Origin: Candidatus Thermochlorobacter aerophilus
GTDB taxonomy: Bacteria > Bacteroidota > Chlorobiia > Chlorobiales > Thermochlorobacteraceae
DNA: 55,397 bases
Direction of reading: 5' to 3'
Assembly: GCA_002794105.1 (NCBI GenBank)
Contig: PHFL01000072.1
Span: forward strand, 42,637-98,033
Shown here in pieces: positions 25,773 through 36,182 of the stretch. Position numbers and translations under genes: made by a program. Below the pieces are notes generated by a model. The model saw nothing but the letters and a program-made list of their open reading frames with translations. It had not been told where the DNA came from and ran no database searches. Position 1 is the stretch's first letter. Each line of letters begins with the position of its first letter.

Positions 25773-28643
25773 CTACTTTATCAGTATCATTTTCTTCGTC
25801 TCGACAAACTGACCAGCTTGCAGCCGATAGAAATATGTTCCACTTGCCAGATTTGTGGCTCGAAATTCTACCTGATGCATGCCCGCATCTTTGCGTTCAT
25901 TGACCAAGGTTGCTACTTCCCTGCCTAAGGCATCATAGACTTTGAGCAAGACTGGACTGGCTACTGGCAATTGATACTGAATGATAGTTGTTGGGTTGAA
26001 AGGATTGGGATAGTTCTGCAGTAAACGAAATGCATTAGCCACAGGCGCATTGGTCTGTGCAGAAAGCGGCGTCAGACTTGTGATGTTTGCGCTATAAACT
26101 CCGTTGCCATGCGTAGCAACGACGACCAATCCATCGGCTTGGCGAGCTCGAATCATATCAACCACCACACGACCAATGTTTCTTCGCCCTTGCTGCACCC
26201 ATTGCGTTTGCATGCCATTTAGCCGTGCTGTGGCGTAAAGACCAGTGGTTGTGCCTACAAAGTAGGCTGTTCCGCCTTGCACGGGCAGAATTTCTGCCCA
26301 TTTCACGGCTGGTCCGCTGCCTGTGCCGTCTGGATTTTCTTCTAAATTTCCGCCAACTGGAGTCCAGCTTGTGCCGCCATTTTCGCTGTAGAATAGGCTT
26401 TGAATGTTGTAGTTTGAGAGCACAACAAGCACTTTATCTGCATCAGTGGGGTCTATGGCAATGCAACTTACATAGCCTACGGTTGTGGTTCCGATTCTTG
26501 GAAAGTTCGTGCCCGTAATTTCTGTGGTCACTGCCTGATTGGAGTGCGCATTATCAACACGGAAGACCCTGCCGTTGTTTGTGCCGTAGTATAGCCGATT
26601 AGCTGGTATGCGCGATACAGCAAGGCTTGTCAGTCTTGCACCTGCGAAGGGCGATGGCAGTGTATCCCATCCTACAGTCGAGGTAGCACTTAGCGCTTGT
26701 GTATTTCGGAAGACTCTATCATTGCCGAGGGTGTAAAGAATGTTGCTATTGTTCGGGTCTAAGACGAAAGGGTTAATGAAGAGCATATTGCTGGCGCCTG
26801 CTGGCGTGATAGGTGTTGCAGACAATACTCTGCCATCTGACCCAAGTGAGACTCGCAATATTCTGCCTTCCTGAAATGAAATGAAATATGGGTTAGCTCC
26901 GCTTGCAATTGCGCAGTATCCTCCGTCGCCACCTGCTATGTTGCGCCAATCTGTGTCAGCTGATTGTGAGTCTACAAAGTATGTGCCGTTGTCTTGTAAG
27001 CCACCGATGATAATGTTATTGATGCCACTTTGGTCAATTGCCACAGAGTAAAATTGAGAGGTAATATAACCGCGCGATAAGTTCTCCCACACTACATTTT
27101 GTGCCATGCAGTTGTTTGTGCGCTGAACGCCGCCATCATTGCCAGTTAGCATGACATTTGGATTGGAGGGCAAAAATACAATGCAATGCTGGTCGCAATG
27201 GTGATTTGGGTAGAGACTGGCATTATTGAGCGTGGAGTAACCGCCAATCCAAGTTATGTTTGTGTTTGTAGAAAAGCCATCAGTAGAACGGTAGAGATTT
27301 GTGCCCCCAATGAAGACCACATTCGGGTTATCGGGCTTGACTTTGATGACGAGGTTGTAGCTTTGCTGCGAGTTCATGTTGCCGACTGTGCCGCCGAAAG
27401 CAGGTAGATTAGCCGAGAGATTTTCCCAACGTCCTCCTGCACCGGTGCCATCGCCTGAAAGATATGTGTATCGCCATAGGCTTGTCCAGTCGCGCTCCGC
27501 CCCGTTGAATCCGCTGTTTGGAGTTTCGCCCAAGAAATAGACGATGTTTTCATTAGACGGTGCAATTGCAATGACAAAGCGATTGTAAGTAGTCGGAAAA
27601 TCTGGCGGAGTAATGTTCACCCAGTTGATACCATCGACGGAACGCCAAATGCCTCGTCCCTGTGCTACAGGTACCGATACATCGCTGGTTGCTGAACTCA
27701 TCGCTGCATAGACCACGCCTTGAGAAGTTACAGCCACATCATTGAAGCGCGGTGAGATTGTGGCGTTAGAAAAATTTCCGCCTCGGGGCAATACCACTTG
27801 CCAGCTATTGCCGCCATCGATGCTACGGTGAATTGCACCAATTGTCGCCGCATACACTTCATCTTCATTCAGGTTTGAGGGGTCAATAGCAATGTTCCAC
27901 ACCCAGTCGAAGTAATTATCGAAAGCTTGTGGCACATTTGTAACTGTTGAAGGCAGTCGTGCCCAAGTGTTGCCGCCATCTGTGGACTTGAAGATGCCAT
28001 CACCGCGATAGAGTCCGCCACCGATGTTGGAACTTGCGCTATTGCCGCGCAGTTCGCCTGTGCCGTAATACCAAATATTTCGTCGCCCCGGGCGTGTGTC
28101 TTGCACGAGGCAAGATACGCTGTGCAGCTCGTCAGGCGATGTGGTCTTGCGCCAAGTTCGTCCGCCATCATCACTGCGCCACATACCGCCCGATACGCCG
28201 CCTGCAAGGATGACATTTTCATTGCTCACATCCACGGCAAGTGCGCGAGTTCGCCCGCCTACATTGATAGGTCCACGAAAATTCCACGGCACAGCTTGCA
28301 GCGGCTGTGACAGTGTCTGCACACTTCCCTTTGGTTTTAGCCTTGTACCTTGGGTAACAACGCCCAAGAGTTGTCTTTCGCTTAGGTCATCGTCGCTGGG
28401 CAGTGTGTTTGCATACCGCAATTCTTTGTCTCGAATGTTTTCAGGCAGTTTGCCTGTGTAGGGGTCTACAAGCTGCTCTAACTCCCACTTGTAGCGCGCT
28501 TCGGGGTTTTCATACTTTTCATCGCTTTCGCTAATCAGCGCTTCTATGCGGGTTTCTCTATTTGTCCATTTGGTAATACCTGCCCATAGGCACAGTGCGG
28601 AAAAGAAGACAAGAGTAGCAGTTCTCCATCGCCGCAAGTGCAT
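25773..28643 (-). CDS. Secreted beta-propeller (BNR/VPS10-like) protein with T9SS sorting domain
   Basis: This 956-residue exported protein has an N-terminal signal anchor (VFFSALCLWAGI, residues 12-23). Then come a propeptide-like region and a long array of propeller blades with Asp-box turns (SDDGGRTW, STDGGNTW, SIDGGNSW, SENGGTSW), as in sortilin-like and exo-glycanase propellers. The C-terminal ~85 residues are a type A Por/T9SS sorting domain: RLLQNYPNPFNPTT, the YDALGREVATLVN core, and GTYFYRLQAGQFVETKKMIL before the final KLIK-type end. That predicts export by the type IX system, whose machinery is not in this window. No catalytic residues for a glycosidase are obvious. The start codon abuts the ybaB stop (TAAATG). 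Confidence 0.9.
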   Translation of the reverse strand: MHLRRWRTATLVFFSALCLWAGITKWTNRETRIEALISESDEKYENPEARYKWELEQLVDPYTGKLPENIRDKELRYANTLPSDDDLSERQLLGVVTQGTRLKPKGSVQTLSQPLQAVPWNFRGPINVGGRTRALAVDVSNENVILAGGVSGGMWRSDDGGRTWRKTTSPDELHSVSCLVQDTRPGRRNIWYYGTGELRGNSASSNIGGGLYRGDGIFKSTDGGNTWARLPSTVTNVPQAFDNYFDWVWNIAIDPSNLNEDEVYAATIGAIHRSIDGGNSWQVVLPRGGNFSNATISPRFNDVAVTSQGVVYAAMSSATSDVSVPVAQGRGIWRSVDGINWVNITPPDFPTTYNRFVIAIAPSNENIVYFLGETPNSGFNGAERDWTSLWRYTYLSGDGTGAGGRWENLSANLPAFGGTVGNMNSQQSYNLVIKVKPDNPNVVFIGGTNLYRSTDGFSTNTNITWIGGYSTLNNASLYPNHHCDQHCIVFLPSNPNVMLTGNDGGVQRTNNCMAQNVVWENLSRGYITSQFYSVAIDQSGINNIIIGGLQDNGTYFVDSQSADTDWRNIAGGDGGYCAIASGANPYFISFQEGRILRVSLGSDGRVLSATPITPAGASNMLFINPFVLDPNNSNILYTLGNDRVFRNTQALSATSTVGWDTLPSPFAGARLTSLAVSRIPANRLYYGTNNGRVFRVDNAHSNQAVTTEITGTNFPRIGTTTVGYVSCIAIDPTDADKVLVVLSNYNIQSLFYSENGGTSWTPVGGNLEENPDGTGSGPAVKWAEILPVQGGTAYFVGTTTGLYATARLNGMQTQWVQQGRRNIGRVVVDMIRARQADGLVVVATHGNGVYSANITSLTPLSAQTNAPVANAFRLLQNYPNPFNPTTIIQYQLPVASPVLLKVYDALGREVATLVNERKDAGMHQVEFRATNLASGTYFYRLQAGQFVETKKMILIK

Positions 28644-28994
28644 TTACGCCGTTCCTCCGCCCATGTTTAAGTCTTTAAGGAAGTCCATGTTGGTTATCAT
28701 GCCCCCTGTTATTTTCATCACTTCTTCTTGGGCGGCTCGGCTGGATTCTTGCAGAGCTTTATTAGTTGCGGCAACAATCAAATCACACAACATTTCTTGG
28801 TCATCAGGGTTGAGCAAATCCTTTTCAATCTCGACTTTGAGAATTTCATGCCTGCCATTGGCAGTTACTTTGACCATGCCACCGCCTGCCTCTCCAACCA
28901 CTTTGAGCTTGGCAAGCCCGCGTTGCACTTCTTCCATTTTTTGACCAATTTGCTGAACCTGCTTCAGCATTCCTGCCATGTCTTTGATATTCAT
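28644..28994 (-). CDS. ybaB: YbaB/EbfC family nucleoid-associated protein
   Basis: This small DNA-binding protein (116 residues from ATG at 28994) is of the YbaB/EbfC family. These proteins dimerise into a tweezer shape and bind DNA as nucleoid proteins. It shows the helical MLKQVQQIGQKMEEVQRGLAKLKV, the beta core GGGMVKVTANGRHEILKVEIEKDLL and the C-terminal DLIVAATNKALQESS helix. An upstream start at 29018 would overlap the phosphohexomutase end by 4 bp and is less likely. In many bacteria ybaB lies with dnaX and recR; here it sits between a phosphohexomutase gene and the T9SS cargo gene. Confidence 0.92.
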   Translation of the reverse strand: MNIKDMAGMLKQVQQIGQKMEEVQRGLAKLKVVGEAGGGMVKVTANGRHEILKVEIEKDLLNPDDQEMLCDLIVAATNKALQESSRAAQEEVMKITGGMITNMDFLKDLNMGGGTA

Positions 28995-29014
28995 GTTCCG
29001 CGTACTGTTTAGGT

Positions 29015-30454
29015 TCAAATAAGACTTTTTGCAAAGCGAATAATTTCTTGGGTTCGTTCTTCACTGTGCGCTTCGGCATAGAAGCGTACCACTGGCTCTG
29101 TGCCACTGAAGCGAACAAGCAGCCAGCTCTCGTCTTCACAAATCATTTTTACGCCATCGCGCTTATCGATTTTAACCACGTTTTTTCCTGCAATTGACAT
29201 CGGTGGCTGACTTTGCAATCGCTCCAGCAAGGTAATTTTCTGCTCGTCGCTTAAACGTAAATTTTCTCGCACCGTTACAAAATGACCATATGTGGCATAG
29301 AGCATTTTTAGATAGTCTGAGAGCGGTTGCCGAGTCCTTGCCGTAATTTCCACAAATAGCAAACATGCCAAAATTCCATCTTTCTCTGGAACATGCTGAT
29401 ACACCGATAGCCCATTGGATTCTTCACCACCGACAATCATGTCTTCACGCATCATGATTTCGCCAATGTATTTAAACCCTACGGGCACATCGTAGAGTTT
29501 TATGCCTTCTTTGTTTGCAATTGCATCAATGAGATGTGTGGTAGCTAATGTGCGCACCACGCAACCTTTCCAAGGCTTATGCTTGAGCGCATAGTGAAAA
29601 AGTATCGCCAGCAGTTGATTGGCTTGCAGATATGTGCCCGTCGAATCCACCACGGCATATCGGTCGGCATCCCCATCATTAGCGATGCCAATAACAAATT
29701 CGCCCTTTGCACCCAGCTCTTTGACGCGTGCAATCAGTTCTGGAATGTTCCGCTCTGAGGGCTCTGGCGGACGACCACCGAAATAGACATCTCGGTAATC
29801 GTGTAGCGTCTCTACATTCACGCCTAAATCTTTTAGGAACTTATCAGTGTATCCTCGTGCCGTGCCATACATGGCGTCGTAAATTACCTTGATGCCTGAC
29901 TCGGCAATGACTTTGGTATCGACAATCTCCCGCAGGCGTTGCAGATATGGTGGATTGGGGTCAATGAGTTCAATCTTACCTTGCGCAACCAGCGTCTGAA
30001 ACTCCGGATAGGTCCGCTTGCGTGGATTGGCTTTTTCTTCAGCATAGAGTTTGGCAAATGTTTGCTCAAACTGCTGCGTCACTTCAGGCAGCGCAGGCGC
30101 ACCATCGGATGTAGAAAATTTCAAGCCTTGATATTCAGGTGGATTATGTGATGCTGTAAAGTTGATACCGCCGCCTGCCTGTCTGCGCCGAATTTCATAA
30201 CTGATAACAGGCGTTGGCACATCTCGCTCACACAAAAATACTTTGATGTCTTCAGAAGCCAAGAGCCGTGCGGCATATCGGGCAAACTCTTCGCCGCCAA
30301 AACGCGTATCGTGCCCAATGATAATGCCTTTTTCACTCAGATGTTGCTGTTTGAGATAGCATGCAATCGCCTCAAGCACCAGTGTGAGATTTGCAAAAGT
30401 GAACTCATCGGCAATAACCGCTCGCCAGCCCGATGTTCCAAACTTGATGGTCAT
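29015..30454 (-). CDS. Phosphoglucomutase/phosphomannomutase family protein
   Basis: This enzyme of the alpha-D-phosphohexomutase superfamily moves phosphate between C1 and C6 of glucose or mannose phosphates. The 479-residue product has all four parts: the phosphoserine loop TASHNPPEYQGLKF near residue 100, the metal-binding DGDADRYAVVD near 240, the sugar-specificity loop GGEESNGLS near 325, and the phosphate-binding RFSGTEPVVRFY near 455. The GGEESNGLS loop is of the PMM/PGM type (GEESNG). Glucose versus mannose specificity cannot be settled. The gene heads a same-strand run with ybaB and the T9SS cargo. Confidence 0.93.
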   Translation of the reverse strand: MTIKFGTSGWRAVIADEFTFANLTLVLEAIACYLKQQHLSEKGIIIGHDTRFGGEEFARYAARLLASEDIKVFLCERDVPTPVISYEIRRRQAGGGINFTASHNPPEYQGLKFSTSDGAPALPEVTQQFEQTFAKLYAEEKANPRKRTYPEFQTLVAQGKIELIDPNPPYLQRLREIVDTKVIAESGIKVIYDAMYGTARGYTDKFLKDLGVNVETLHDYRDVYFGGRPPEPSERNIPELIARVKELGAKGEFVIGIANDGDADRYAVVDSTGTYLQANQLLAILFHYALKHKPWKGCVVRTLATTHLIDAIANKEGIKLYDVPVGFKYIGEIMMREDMIVGGEESNGLSVYQHVPEKDGILACLLFVEITARTRQPLSDYLKMLYATYGHFVTVRENLRLSDEQKITLLERLQSQPPMSIAGKNVVKIDKRDGVKMICEDESWLLVRFSGTEPVVRFYAEAHSEERTQEIIRFAKSLI

Positions 30455-30579
30455 TACTGTACTTCCTTACTTCGTTTTGCAATCTGCCGAGTAAAATACG
30501 GATTCTTGCGCCAAAATATGCAGGACAACTTGAGCCCTGTACTTATCAAGAGACAGGATGAACTTAACCTATGCTCTGC

Positions 30580-31257
30580 TTACAGTTTGAGAGCCACACC
30601 AAAGCGAATTGTACCCACAAGGAAAGTGAGCGTTACAGGCTTGACTTGTCTATCGCTATCGAGATACTCTAAGCGGACATTGCTGTTTTGTGCCGCGCCA
30701 GTTAAACCAGCGCGCAACGCAGCATTGAAGGTTGCAACCAGAAATTGACCAAGCGGTAACCCAAACGTAAACTCAGTAAGCAAGGTGCCGCCCCACGCCG
30801 AATACGACTGTGGCACAGCCAGCGTGTTGCTTACCGTGCCGAAAATTGCTCCTACCCCAAAGGTAAGTTTTACCAGTGCTTGACTTTGCAGTGGTTCAAT
30901 AGGCACAAAGGCTATAACAGCTGACGGCATGAGCATACCTGCACTCAGGCGCAGTTGCTGCGCGCCAGTGGTGGCATCAATAGCATCTTCGAAAAAAGTG
31001 TAGCTGAGGTCAGCGCCACCGTAGAGCGATTCGCTTAGCCTTAGCAGCAATGCGCCTCCCAGTTCAAGGCTGGTGCGCACATCAGGGCTGCGAACAAGTC
31101 GCACCGTTTCACTCCAGCGTGAAAAGTCAGGTGGAACCATTGCTCCAATACCTGCTTTCGCATCCGCAATCAGTGTTGGCATTTGGAACGGTGCACGCGG
31201 TTGCGCCGCTGCTATGGCTGCACCACACAGTAGCCAAATGGCAATAGCATATCTCAT
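30580..31257 (-). CDS. Putative outer-membrane beta-barrel protein
   Basis: The 225-residue product starts with a signal peptide (MRYAIAIWLLCGAAIAAA, cleaved before QPRAP); ATG at 31257 is used because it puts the signal first, rather than the in-frame start at 31311. The mature part is an alternating strand pattern: LELGGALLLRLSESLYGGADLSYTFFED, QALVKLTFGVGAIF, GGTLLTEFTFGLPLGQFLVATFNAALRAGL. The end, TFLVGTIRFGVALKL, resembles a barrel closing strand, in the style of small porin-like OmpW/OprF barrels. No specific family is recognised. It follows the next gene's terminator and appears to be transcribed alone. Confidence 0.6.
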   Translation of the reverse strand: MRYAIAIWLLCGAAIAAAQPRAPFQMPTLIADAKAGIGAMVPPDFSRWSETVRLVRSPDVRTSLELGGALLLRLSESLYGGADLSYTFFEDAIDATTGAQQLRLSAGMLMPSAVIAFVPIEPLQSQALVKLTFGVGAIFGTVSNTLAVPQSYSAWGGTLLTEFTFGLPLGQFLVATFNAALRAGLTGAAQNSNVRLEYLDSDRQVKPVTLTFLVGTIRFGVALKL

Positions 31258-31269
31258 GGAAAGTAAAAT

Positions 31270-31321
31270 AAAAATCGCCGTCGGTTTGTGGTTAGTGCTC
31301 CCTTCAACCAACGGCGATTTT
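31270..31321 (-). terminator. Rho-independent terminator with large loop
   Basis: On the minus strand the stem AAAATCGCCGT pairs with ACGGCGATTTT across a ~30-nt loop that contains a smaller GGTT/AACC pair. The right arm is followed by TATTTTACTTT. It stands about 20 bp after the stop of the exported protein gene (31342) and just before the barrel gene start at 31257. Confidence 0.7.
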
Positions 31322-31341
31322 GCGCCATGAAAGAGAAACTT

Positions 31342-31869
31342 TTACCATCCCAAGATTGGGTCTCTCATCATGCCTATACTGCCCATACCCCAAGGATTTG
31401 CCCAGAATAGCTGCCCTTGTGGTATCTGCTGAAAACTTAGACCGATGGTGATATCCTTCATGGGCTTATAGACAGCCTGCAGGTTCTTGAGATAGACGCC
31501 TTGAAAGATATTTTGCCCGCCCATCCATTGCTGCTGCATCGGCGTTGTACCAAACGGTTGATGAAGGACGCCAATATCAGCACGCAGTGTCAGTGGGAAA
31601 TCGAATTGATAAATCATTGTATTGACATACTCACCGACAGTATTCCCAAAGAGGGAATTGTATGTGAGCGTGTAGGAATGGTACATCTGGAAGTGGTTCT
31701 CGTCGAAAGCAGGTCCCAACAATTGCCCAAAGAAACTTTCGGTGGGCTTTCGGAAGATTGCCACTGTACCGTCTTCGACAGTCTGGCGCGGCACATCTTT
31801 GTTAAACTGTGCTGCCGCTGATAGAGAAATCCCAACAACGAGGATGGCGGTCAAAAATACTTTTCTCAT
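31342..31869 (-). CDS. Exported protein of unknown function
   Basis: The 175-residue product has a clear signal peptide (MRKVFLTAILVVGISLSAAA, cleaved before QFNKD). ATG at 31869 is used; the in-frame start at 31935 only adds residues before the signal. The mature protein has short aromatic strands (HFQMYHSYTLTYNSLFGN, NTMIYQFDFPLTLRADIGVL) and a Met/Gln/Gly-rich region (TTPMQQQWMGGQNIFQG). It ends in GMGSIGMMRDPILGW. The strand pattern suggests a small outer-membrane or periplasmic sandwich, but I do not recognise the family. It lies downstream of the TMEM14-like gene, about 75 bp after it, with its own terminator. Confidence 0.7.
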   Translation of the reverse strand: MRKVFLTAILVVGISLSAAAQFNKDVPRQTVEDGTVAIFRKPTESFFGQLLGPAFDENHFQMYHSYTLTYNSLFGNTVGEYVNTMIYQFDFPLTLRADIGVLHQPFGTTPMQQQWMGGQNIFQGVYLKNLQAVYKPMKDITIGLSFQQIPQGQLFWANPWGMGSIGMMRDPILGW

Positions 31870-31944
31870 ACTGGTCTGCAGATTTTCTACCGTGATGAAT
31901 TGTCGGTATTTACAAAACTCTTTTGGTATTCGCAAGATGCTTTG

Positions 31945-32295
31945 CTACGATGCAGTGTTAGTGTTTTGTTTCAAGCCGAAGAAAAAGTAGAGAATAAATA
32001 GCAGCGATAGCCCAACCAGCGAAAAACGCACCCAGTATTCACCGAGTGTCGCTTCGCCTGAGCTGATTTTGGAAAATGCTCCGGGCAATCTTGCTCCCAA
32101 GCCACCAATGATGCCTAACGCAGCGGCAAAGCACAGCCACTTTGCCCACTCTTGGGTCTGGTAGAGGTATGCCCCAACAATTGCCAGCACACCCGCTGCT
32201 GAACCAATGAAGCTTGTCGGACTGCCCGATTGAATATAGCCGATAATACCCAGCACAATTAAAAGCCCTCCGTAGATAAGAATAACTGTGTTCAT
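31945..32295 (-). CDS. TMEM14 family small membrane protein
   Basis: The 116-residue inner-membrane protein has four predicted hydrophobic segments. They include VILIYGGLLIVLGIIGYIQSGSPTSFIGSAAGVLAIVGAY, which matches the TMEM14/UPF0136 pattern (GxxGYxxxGSxxSLIxGxxxG). The last helix (SLVGLSLLFILYFFFGL) is followed by a short polar tail. ATG at 32295 gives the expected start; an in-frame start at 32334 adds 13 polar residues. Eukaryotic TMEM14C acts in porphyrin transport across the inner mitochondrial membrane; the role of bacterial members is unknown. It is 50 bp downstream of the ArsR-type regulator gene on the same strand and may be its target. Confidence 0.75.
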   Translation of the reverse strand: MNTVILIYGGLLIVLGIIGYIQSGSPTSFIGSAAGVLAIVGAYLYQTQEWAKWLCFAAALGIIGGLGARLPGAFSKISSGEATLGEYWVRFSLVGLSLLFILYFFFGLKQNTNTAS

Positions 32296-32345
32296 TGTTG
32301 CATTAGTTTTTGATGCAAGATGTTTTAATGACAAAAACTCTCGTT

Positions 32346-32987
32346 TTACGACAGTAGCGGTCGAGTTTTTCGGCGCGCGGCACCATTTTTTGTGCCGTTC
32401 ACAGCGCGTGCAGATTTCTCTTTCTCTGACTTTGACACCACCGGATAAAAGGTTGCTGTTAGTGCGTAGGTAACTTCTCCATTTTCGGTGTTTGCTTTCT
32501 CACACTCCTCGAGCCAGTCTTGCAATTTCTTGCTAAGTTCTTGTGCTTTCTGTCGTGAAGTCCGAACATACTGCCGTGCAAAGAAATGTCGCTTACTGCT
32601 CGGTTTGATGAGCCCTTCTTGCAGACTTTCTTTGAGCTCGGTCAATGTTGCTTGTAGAGCTGATGAAAATGTCAGTTCCGATAAATCATCTTCAGTATCC
32701 AGACGTACCTCAAATAGCACGGGGGAAAGTGTAAAGTGTTTGGCAACTGCTTGAAAATACTTCTCTAATGTGCCACGATTTCTCTTGGTTTCTACCAGCT
32801 TGACGAGTCCTGCCGCCTCGAGTGCATCGACATGGTGATAGAGCTTGTTGATGTTTTCGCCAAGATGTTCTGCCACTTGTTTTGTGGTCATGGGCTTTTC
32901 ACATAGTGCGTTGAGGATGCGAATGCGCAGGGGGTCGGCTATTGCACGCACCTGCTCCAGCTTGCGGAGCATGTAAATATCAGTCAT
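32346..32987 (-). CDS. ArsR-like winged-helix transcriptional regulator
   Basis: The 213-residue protein has an N-terminal ArsR/SmtB-type winged helix (ADPLRIRILNALCEKPMTTKQVAEHLGENINKLYHHVDALEAAGLV, residues ~16-61) with the recognition helix INKLYHHVDAL. The remaining ~130 residues are a helical C-terminal domain of no known ligand-binding motif (no paired metal-binding Cys). It fits the ArsR-family regulators that sense non-metal signals or dimerise through a C-terminal part. It may control the TMEM14-like gene downstream. The start is ATG at 32987, 65 bp before the tRNA-Phe 3' end. Confidence 0.85.
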   Translation of the reverse strand: MTDIYMLRKLEQVRAIADPLRIRILNALCEKPMTTKQVAEHLGENINKLYHHVDALEAAGLVKLVETKRNRGTLEKYFQAVAKHFTLSPVLFEVRLDTEDDLSELTFSSALQATLTELKESLQEGLIKPSSKRHFFARQYVRTSRQKAQELSKKLQDWLEECEKANTENGEVTYALTATFYPVVSKSEKEKSARAVNGTKNGAARRKTRPLLS

Positions 32988-33051
32988 GGTAGCAGTTTTA
33001 ATGCAGCGTTAAAGTGTTAGTCGAGCGCTCGTCTGCACAATCTTACATCTG

Positions 33052-33124
<73 letters not shown>

Positions 33125-33167
33125 CTTTTAGCATTGCGTTAATTACTAGGCGTAAATATAAAACTTA

Positions 33168-35395
<2,228 letters not shown>

Positions 35396-35462
35396 TCCAG
35401 CTTGAAACGAACCATGACGAAAAGCGGTTTAGAGTGAAGTTTTCTAAACCAACCAACTTACC

Positions 35463-36182
35463 ATGAAACTCGAAGGAAAAGTAGCTCTTATCACTGGCGC
35501 CAGCCGCGGCATTGGACGAGCTAGTGCAATTCGCTTTGCACGCGAAGGTGCCAAATTAGTCTTAGCCAGTCGCACGCACTCTGAACTTCAAGCCCTTGCT
35601 GATGAACTCTTCAAGCTCTACGATACCGATTCTCTCGTGGTGCCATGTGATGTAACTAAAGCTGCTGAAGTTAAAGCACTAATTGACCAAGCTGTTTCGA
35701 ACTTTGGTAGAATTGACATTCTGCTCAACAGCGCTGGAGTTGGGCATCTTAAACCCATCACCGAGCTGACGGTAGAAGAATTTGACGAAATGATTGATGT
35801 CAATCTCAAAGGCACGTTCTATGCTTCAAAATTCGCCAGCGAAGTGATGGTGCGGCAAAAATCTGGTCACATCATCAATCTGCCCGGAATTTTAGGCAAG
35901 GCTGTGATGCGCATGTCGTCCGGCTATTCTGCCTCCAAGTATGGGGTAACTGGTCTTTCGAAAGCCATGACGCAAGATTTGATGCGCGATGGGGTAAAAA
36001 TTTCACTGCTGCACTTTGGCGGTGTCAACACAACTTTTTGGGACAGGATTACTATGCGCGTTCAGCGCGAGAAGATGATTACCGTCGACCAAGCCGCCGA
36101 TATGATTTTGCTCTGTGCCACTCAGCCTGACCAACTCGTGCTTGGCGAGCTTGTTCTTCAGCCTGAAAGCCATCAGCTTTAG
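35463..36182 (+). CDS. Short-chain dehydrogenase/reductase with altered catalytic serine
   Basis: The 239-residue classical SDR has the NAD(P)-binding TGASRGIGRASA (residues 13-24), LNSAGVGHLKP and the catalytic YSASKYG (Tyr ~155, Lys ~159). The residue 13 before Tyr, normally the catalytic Ser, is Gly in INLPGILGK, so one member of the Ser-Tyr-Lys triad is absent. Arg at position 17-18 (ASRGI) would favour NADP, although this is not decisive. It may be a reductase with weaker or altered chemistry, or have lost activity. It probably shares a transcript with pgi. Its last 4 bp overlap the convergent glycosyltransferase gene. Confidence 0.85.
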   Translation: MKLEGKVALITGASRGIGRASAIRFAREGAKLVLASRTHSELQALADELFKLYDTDSLVVPCDVTKAAEVKALIDQAVSNFGRIDILLNSAGVGHLKPITELTVEEFDEMIDVNLKGTFYASKFASEVMVRQKSGHIINLPGILGKAVMRMSSGYSASKYGVTGLSKAMTQDLMRDGVKISLLHFGGVNTTFWDRITMRVQREKMITVDQAADMILLCATQPDQLVLGELVLQPESHQL

